Source: Paramicrobacterium chengjingii
GTDB lineage: Bacteria > Actinomycetota > Actinomycetes > Actinomycetales > Microbacteriaceae
Direction: 5' to 3'
Assembly: GCF_011751765.2 (NCBI RefSeq)
Contig: NZ_CP061169.1
Location: 3,038,001 to 3,102,000, forward strand
DNA length: 64,000 bases
The translations under genes and the position numbers were made by a program. Below the pieces are notes generated by a model. It was given only the letters and a program-made list of their open reading frames with translations. It ran no database searches and was not told where the DNA came from. Below are positions 59,658 to 64,000 of the stretch, piece after piece (position 1 is the first letter of the stretch; each line of letters opens with the position of its first letter).

Positions 59658-61742
59658 ATGTCACCCAGCACAGCTGCTGTTCCGGGAAGCTCGATCATCC
59701 GCGGCGCTCGAAGCGACGCTGAGAGTCGTGCGGTCGCGGCAGCTATTGCCATTCCCGCGGTCGTCGTTCAGTCGAAAGGTCATGGACATGCGGGCACGGC
59801 GATGGCTATGGCACCTCTCGCCCATGTTCTGTTCCACCGCGTTCTCCGCCATAACCCCGCGGATCCCGAGTGGGAAGGTCGCGATCGATTCATACTCTCG
59901 GCCGGCCATGCGAGTCTACTGTTGTACACGCAACTGCATCTGTCGGGATACGACCTTGATTTGAGCGACATTGCGATGAGCCGGACGTTGGGGGCTCGGA
60001 CGCCGGGGCATCCAGAACTTGGGGTAACGCCGGGTGTAGAAATGTCTACCGGCCCCCTCGGCCAAGGGTTCGCCAGCGCTATCGGACTGGCAATCTCCTT
60101 GCGCCGCGATGAGTCTCTGCATGACGCGCACGAAGGGGTGTGGGGAGCCGACGTATTCACGCTTGCCGGTGACGGCTGTCTCCAGGAGGGCGTGTCAGCC
60201 GAGGCCGCGAGCTTGGCCGGAGCGCTCGGTGTCGACAATCTGGTCGCCATCTGGGACGACAACAGAATCACCATCGACGGACCAACAGATCTCGCGTTCT
60301 CAGAGAACGTCCGCGAGCGCTTCCGCGCGTACGGATGGAGAGTTCTCGACATCGTAGATTTTCACGACCTTGACGAGATCGAGCGGATCCTGACCGTCGC
60401 GCGCGAGCGAACCGGGCAGCCCACTCTCGTCGCTGTCCGGAGCGTAATAGCATCCCCCTCCACGAGCATCGAAGGGACCAGCGCTGCGCATGCAGGTGCG
60501 CTCGGCGAACTGGAGACGGCAAATGTTCTCGCGACGCTCGGCTTCTCACCTGATTCCACACTTACCACTCTCGTTGACGACAGTGTGCGTGAGGTCACTC
60601 GTGAGACGCAGAGCCGTGGAGTCGATTTGCACCGGAAGTGGCAAGAACGCGAGGAGCTCTGGCGTGCGCATCATCCGCAGCTCGCGCACCGCCGTGACGA
60701 GCTGATGCTGTCGGCTCCATTGCGCATGCCTCCGGCCGTGTCTGCAGCTGTGGAATCTGCCTTGGACGCTGTCACGCGGACCGACATCGAGACGCCCACG
60801 GCAACCAGGAAGACTAACGGGGCAGTGATCGCCGCACTCGCGTCCAAGGGAGTCCTCTTCGGAGGTTCAGCAGATCTGTCCGGGTCAACGAACGTCGCGA
60901 TTCCAGGGGACGCAGTCTCGGCAAGCCACCCTGAAGGTGACTTCATCCATTTCGGCATCCGCGAGCATGCGATGGCCGCAATTCTGTCTGGTATCGCTCT
61001 TCACGGCCTGTGGCGACCATACGGCTCGACCTACCTCGCATTCAGCGACTACCAGCGCCCCAGCATCCGACTTGCAGCGTTGATGAACCTGCCGACAACG
61101 TATATCTACACCCACGACTCAGTAGCGGTGGGCGAGGATGGGCCAACCCATCAGCCAGTTGAGCAGATTGCGTCTCTGCGCACGGTTCCCGGTCTTAGCG
61201 TCATCAGACCAGCGGATGCTGCCGAAGTTGTATCGGCGTGGAGAGCTGTTCTTTCGGGACCCGCGTCGCCCGTAGCCTTTGTACTCTCTCGTCAGGATGT
61301 CCCAGCGCTTCCCCCTCGAGAAAACCTCGATGACAAGGTGAGGCAGGGTGCTTATGTCGTGTGGCAACACGGCGAGGGAGACGACATCGCCCTGATCGCC
61401 ACGGGAAGCGAGGTCGCTCTCATCCTCGAGTCGGCTCGCGAGATCGCCCGCGACGGCACAGCTGTTCGCGTGATCTCGATGCCCTGTGTCGAATGGTTTG
61501 AACACGCAGACTCCGAATGGCGTCAATCGGTCCTCCCCGATGCGATTCGTGCGCGTGTCGCTGTTGAAGCAGGTCGTGGCGACGTCTGGTATCGATGGGT
61601 GGGTCTCAACGGTCGCGTCGTCGGGATCGATGAATTCGGTGAGTCAGGATCCGGGTCCGAGGTTCTCGCTCGCAAGGGAATCACGGTTTCTGCCGTCGTG
61701 AGTGCGGCACGCGAGACGCTTGCGGCGACCGCATCGGCATAA
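59658..61742 (+). CDS. Transketolase (PTS-linked paralogue)
   Basis: Full-length thiamine-diphosphate enzyme of 694 residues. The thiamine motif begins GDGCLQEGVSAEAA (171-184), with QSKGHGHAGTAMAMAPL (38-54) and the catalytic glutamate in FIHFGIREHAMAA. The usual SGHPG after the first histidine is GHGHAG here, and GDGDLMEGIS is GDGCLQEGVS, so it is a divergent paralogue. It probably acts on a phosphorylated pentulose or sugar acid derivative made by the linked PTS route. No ribosome binding site precedes the ATG and the operator lies only 10 bp upstream, so translation may be leaderless. Confidence 0.9.
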   Translation: MSPSTAAVPGSSIIRGARSDAESRAVAAAIAIPAVVVQSKGHGHAGTAMAMAPLAHVLFHRVLRHNPADPEWEGRDRFILSAGHASLLLYTQLHLSGYDLDLSDIAMSRTLGARTPGHPELGVTPGVEMSTGPLGQGFASAIGLAISLRRDESLHDAHEGVWGADVFTLAGDGCLQEGVSAEAASLAGALGVDNLVAIWDDNRITIDGPTDLAFSENVRERFRAYGWRVLDIVDFHDLDEIERILTVARERTGQPTLVAVRSVIASPSTSIEGTSAAHAGALGELETANVLATLGFSPDSTLTTLVDDSVREVTRETQSRGVDLHRKWQEREELWRAHHPQLAHRRDELMLSAPLRMPPAVSAAVESALDAVTRTDIETPTATRKTNGAVIAALASKGVLFGGSADLSGSTNVAIPGDAVSASHPEGDFIHFGIREHAMAAILSGIALHGLWRPYGSTYLAFSDYQRPSIRLAALMNLPTTYIYTHDSVAVGEDGPTHQPVEQIASLRTVPGLSVIRPADAAEVVSAWRAVLSGPASPVAFVLSRQDVPALPPRENLDDKVRQGAYVVWQHGEGDDIALIATGSEVALILESAREIARDGTAVRVISMPCVEWFEHADSEWRQSVLPDAIRARVAVEAGRGDVWYRWVGLNGRVVGIDEFGESGSGSEVLARKGITVSAVVSAARETLAATASA

Positions 61743-61800
61743 CGCGCGACACCGGACGCGGACGGCATCCGAGCCACTGAACACTCGCCCCGAGGATCCG

Positions 61801-61902
61801 ATGTACGAGTTCAACAGCACATCGCTTGGCGATAACTGGAGTGTCGTACACGATGCCGAGGGCCGCTAGACAGTCGCAGATGGCGCACTGAAATCGGGAC
61901 GC
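61801..61902 (+). pseudogene. Remnant resembling a DUF1349/GH43 C-terminal domain, with in-frame TAG
   Basis: An ATG at 61801 preceded by GAGGA opens FNSTSLGDNWSVVHDAEGR, then TAG (61867-61869), then TVADGALKSG. The pattern FxxxSLxxxWSVV...GRW-VADGAL is that of DUF1349-like concanavalin domains, and the TAG stands where Trp (TGG) is expected. No domain continues beyond about 61902. The rest of 61743-62014 shows no other gene. Identification is by remembered pattern only. Confidence 0.4.
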
Positions 61903-62014
61903 ACTCGATCGCGCGGCGAGGGATTCAGCTCGTTCAGTAACCGCAGAGCACACTCCATGTAGCGCTTCGAGTGGTTGGACTCGTGCGTGGAGTGTTTCCG
62001 GGGCCGCCGCGTAC

Positions 62015-63475
62015 TCAGGTGCGCGGCCTGGTATCTCGTCCGGGGTCCGGTCCGGTGTCGTTCTCGTCTCCGGGTTTGCGCCGCCTGCCCAGATACCGTC
62101 GGTTGACGTACCAGTCTGGTGGAACGAGTCTCGGGCGCCCGGTGTTGTCTCGGATGAGAGCCCATTCGCCGCGTTCAACCAGACGGTGATGCCACCAGCA
62201 CAACATGACACCGTTGGTGGTGTCGGTCTTCCCGTCGTTTGCCCACCCCTGCACGTGGTGTGCTTCACACAGCCAGGCAGGAATGTCACAGTCAGCAGCA
62301 ACACACGTGCCGCCATCGCGGGCGATCAGGGCGAGGCGTTGCTTCGGGCTGAACTCACGTCTGGCATACCCGAGGTTCAACACGTCACCGTGCTCATCGA
62401 TACGCACGTGTCGGGTGTCGCCGTCGCATCGCATCTGCTTCACGAACGACATGGGTAGCGGTGCCGGTGTTCCCGGTGACCAGGCAGCACCCGTACCGTT
62501 GTCGAGGTCAGTGTCTTTCACGGTGACCAACACGGTGGGTCCTCTGCCGTGCAGTTTCGGGGCGGACTGTTGTTTCCCGGTGCCGCCGATGATCGCTGTG
62601 AACACGTCGGCACGTTCCTGCTGCCTCGACCGTGCTTCCGGTTCTTCACCGTGGGCGGCGAGTTCTTCGGTCTCCATGAACTTCGGTGATGTTCTCTTCG
62701 ACATGAACGCGTCAAACACGGGTGTCACCTGTGCTGCCTGTTCCGGGGACAGGGTGCCGGTGATTCTCATACTCCCGTCGTCCTGGTGACGAAACACCAG
62801 AGCACGTGCTTCATGGAGTTCTTCCGCTGTGGGTTCCACACCATCCGGATCCAACGCAACACAGAACATGCGGGCCTGCTGACGCAGAGCATCAGCCGAC
62901 ACCGGAACCTCACCAAAAGCACCCGTCGCGTTACCCAACAGTGTGCTCTCGGCCCAGTCTGCTTGTTCCGGCGCCACCCGAGACAGTACCGGCGCCAACG
63001 CCGATGTGATCACCTCGGCAACATCGAGACCGATCGTGCCCTCGTTCAACGCGTCCGCTGTTTGGGTGAAGACCGGGTCCAACGGCAACCCTGTGTCAGA
63101 CACCCGCGGTGTGGCCTGTTCGGCGACCTTCGTGTAACGGTGCGCTGTGGAGTTCTTCACCCCCGTGACCCTCTCAAACAATGCCGTCGGACTGGATGAC
63201 CCGTGACGGGCAGCAAGACCATCAAACCCCGCATCCGTGCCCGAACGCCGGGCAATGTCACCGACATTGCCAATTTGGCGGCCCTCGACAATGCGGGTGA
63301 TGTTCCCCAACAGCCCGGTATAGGTCAGTAGAGCATCGGCAGACAGTGCGGCTGGGTCAATCTTGGCAAGCTCAGCAGCATCCGCCAGAATGTGCTCCGC
63401 GGCACGCACAGCTGCAGCATCCGGACCCTCCACAGGCTCGAAATCGGAGACTGTCGCTGTGTTTTGCATGACCAT
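62015..63475 (-). CDS. DUF222/HNH endonuclease (13E12-type)
   Basis: Protein of 486 residues with an N-terminal DUF222 region and a C-terminal HNH nuclease: metal and catalytic residues are in CVAADCDIPAWLCEAHH, TTNGVMLCWWHHRLVE. Such genes are present in many copies in Microbacteriaceae and mycobacteria and may behave as mobile elements; their role is unclear. The start could be either of two nearby ATGs (63475 or 63469). Flanking gene remnants suggest insertion or decay here. The 3' end is basic and low-complexity. Confidence 0.92.
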   Translation of the reverse strand: MVMQNTATVSDFEPVEGPDAAAVRAAEHILADAAELAKIDPAALSADALLTYTGLLGNITRIVEGRQIGNVGDIARRSGTDAGFDGLAARHGSSSPTALFERVTGVKNSTAHRYTKVAEQATPRVSDTGLPLDPVFTQTADALNEGTIGLDVAEVITSALAPVLSRVAPEQADWAESTLLGNATGAFGEVPVSADALRQQARMFCVALDPDGVEPTAEELHEARALVFRHQDDGSMRITGTLSPEQAAQVTPVFDAFMSKRTSPKFMETEELAAHGEEPEARSRQQERADVFTAIIGGTGKQQSAPKLHGRGPTVLVTVKDTDLDNGTGAAWSPGTPAPLPMSFVKQMRCDGDTRHVRIDEHGDVLNLGYARREFSPKQRLALIARDGGTCVAADCDIPAWLCEAHHVQGWANDGKTDTTNGVMLCWWHHRLVERGEWALIRDNTGRPRLVPPDWYVNRRYLGRRRKPGDENDTGPDPGRDTRPRT

Positions 63476-63602
63476 AGTTTGCCAGCAGCCACCGACATTT
63501 CTGCCGACATAAACCCCCGATCACACCATCATTGTGGATAACTCGCTAAACTTTCTACCTGTGGACGACTAAGCAGAATTGGGCACTGGCAACAGCTTCG
63601 AC

Positions 63603-63730
63603 TCAGCCCTTCAGCCCAGATTGCGCGAGGCCCTGAACGAATTGTTTCTGTGCGACCAAGAACACAGCGAGTACCGGCAGAACCGTCAATGTCGTCGCAC
63701 CGAGCTGCACGTTCTGAACTGCGTCGGCAC
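63603..63730 (-). pseudogene. C-terminal remnant of a MalG-type sugar ABC permease
   Basis: Minus-strand codons in frame with a TGA at 63603-63605 read ATTLTVLPVLAVFLVAQKQF followed by VQGLAQSGLKG, the typical end of carbohydrate ABC permeases (LPVLxxFLxxQxxFVQGxxxGxxKG). No N-terminal part or start remains; upstream runs directly into the next gene. Together with the nuclease gene next to it this marks deletion or insertion. The region 63476-63602 shows no gene. Confidence 0.65.
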
Positions 63731-63745
63731 TCGTGAACACGCGTC

Positions 63746-64000
63746 TCAGGATGGCGCAGCGATGGTGAGGAGTCGCGCTGCAAGGTCGGCGATCAAAGTT
63801 CTAAGCTCTGTGGGCTGGTCGACGATGACAGGACAGTCAAGCGCGGCGATCACAGGCGGGAGCCACTCAAGGCGCTCGGCGTTGATGTCGATACGGTGCC
63901 AGGTCGGTTCGTCATCGGTATTAGCATCCGAAAGCTTCTCGATTCGGGCAATGCTCGTAGGTAGGTGGTCGCGGATGCGCTCCTGACTGGCGTGCACACG
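63746..64000 (-). CDS. Probable WYL-domain regulator, C-terminal part (5' cut by window edge)
   Basis: Open frame of 84 residues that runs off the right edge. The visible end has the pattern WHRIDINAERLEWLPPVIAA, LDCPVIVDQPTELRTLIADL, AARL, matching the C-terminal extension of WYL-domain transcription factors (…WL..L...v.V..P.eLr..l..lA..L). It is cut before any DNA-binding domain, so the assignment is tentative. Confidence 0.6.
   Translation of the reverse strand, partial: RVHASQERIRDHLPTSIARIEKLSDANTDDEPTWHRIDINAERLEWLPPVIAALDCPVIVDQPTELRTLIADLAARLLTIAAPS

Noticed and set aside
63533..63541. TGTGGATAA, a perfect DnaA-box complement
   Set aside because: A single box without a cluster, AT-rich unwinding region or dnaA/dnaN neighbours does not make an origin.
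1..64000. CRISPR arrays, tRNA/rRNA genes and complete insertion sequences
   Set aside because: No regularly spaced repeats, no recognisable RNA gene and no transposase frame were seen on either strand.

Overview
The window comes from a high-GC Gram-positive bacterium, most likely a member of the Microbacteriaceae (Actinomycetota). This is inferred from the GC-rich coding sequence, the many GTG starts, the 4-bp ATGA/GTGA overlaps, the actinobacterial lipoprotein signals, an LPXTG-type surface protein and a DUF222/HNH (13E12-type) nuclease gene. No rRNA, tRNA, CRISPR array, complete insertion sequence or replication origin was found. The DNA is almost entirely catabolic and transport islands separated by short regulatory gaps.

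Layout. (1) 1-7758: a sugar ABC importer (binding protein cut by the left edge, two permeases), a sulfatase and a Tat-exported chondroitin-ABC-lyase-like PL8 enzyme, together a sulfated glycosaminoglycan module. (2) 7781-9418: an NTF2-like small protein, probably with a CTG start, and an MFS transporter. (3) 9436-21429: two divergent operons around a GntR regulator. They carry GalB-, GalC- and GalD-type enzymes (4-oxalomesaconate to pyruvate plus oxaloacetate), two different ABC importers, an amidohydrolase-fold protein and a 6-phosphogluconate-dehydrogenase-like protein, but no ring-cleavage enzyme. A shared operator lies in front of both operons. (4) 21517-30489: Dps, OsmC, a solute:sodium symporter, and three regulator/oxidoreductase pairs (TetR/FAD monooxygenase, TetR/NmrA reductase, XRE/SDR), plus small membrane proteins.

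(5) 30640-55882 is the most striking region. It encodes the full trans-4-hydroxy-L-proline pathway (epimerase, three-subunit D-hydroxyproline dehydrogenase, deaminase, ketoglutarate-semialdehyde dehydrogenase), a GntR regulator, aminopeptidase P, a prolyl iminopeptidase, a dipeptide/oligopeptide ABC importer, a GH127 beta-L-arabinofuranosidase-like enzyme, a cell-wall-anchored zinc metalloprotease resembling anthrax lethal factor and Pro-Pro endopeptidases, an AGCS symporter, an MFS symporter, a second proline-racemase-family enzyme and an ornithine-cyclodeaminase-family reductase. Four copies of a TGTYACA-centred motif lie in front of its transcription units, which suggests one regulon. I propose that it releases, imports, de-arabinosylates and oxidises hydroxyproline-rich (glyco)peptides such as plant extensin. 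Collagen is the main alternative, and the nearby chondroitin lyase makes that worth testing.

(6) 56037-61742: an ascorbate-type PTS (EIIC, EIIB, EIIA), a ROK regulator without the usual zinc motif, and a divergent transketolase. (7) 61743-64000: an eroded end with a DUF1349-like remnant carrying an in-frame stop, the DUF222/HNH gene, the C-terminal remnant of a sugar ABC permease and the C-terminus of a probable WYL-domain regulator cut by the right edge. All functions are read from sequence motifs and remembered families; no database search was run.
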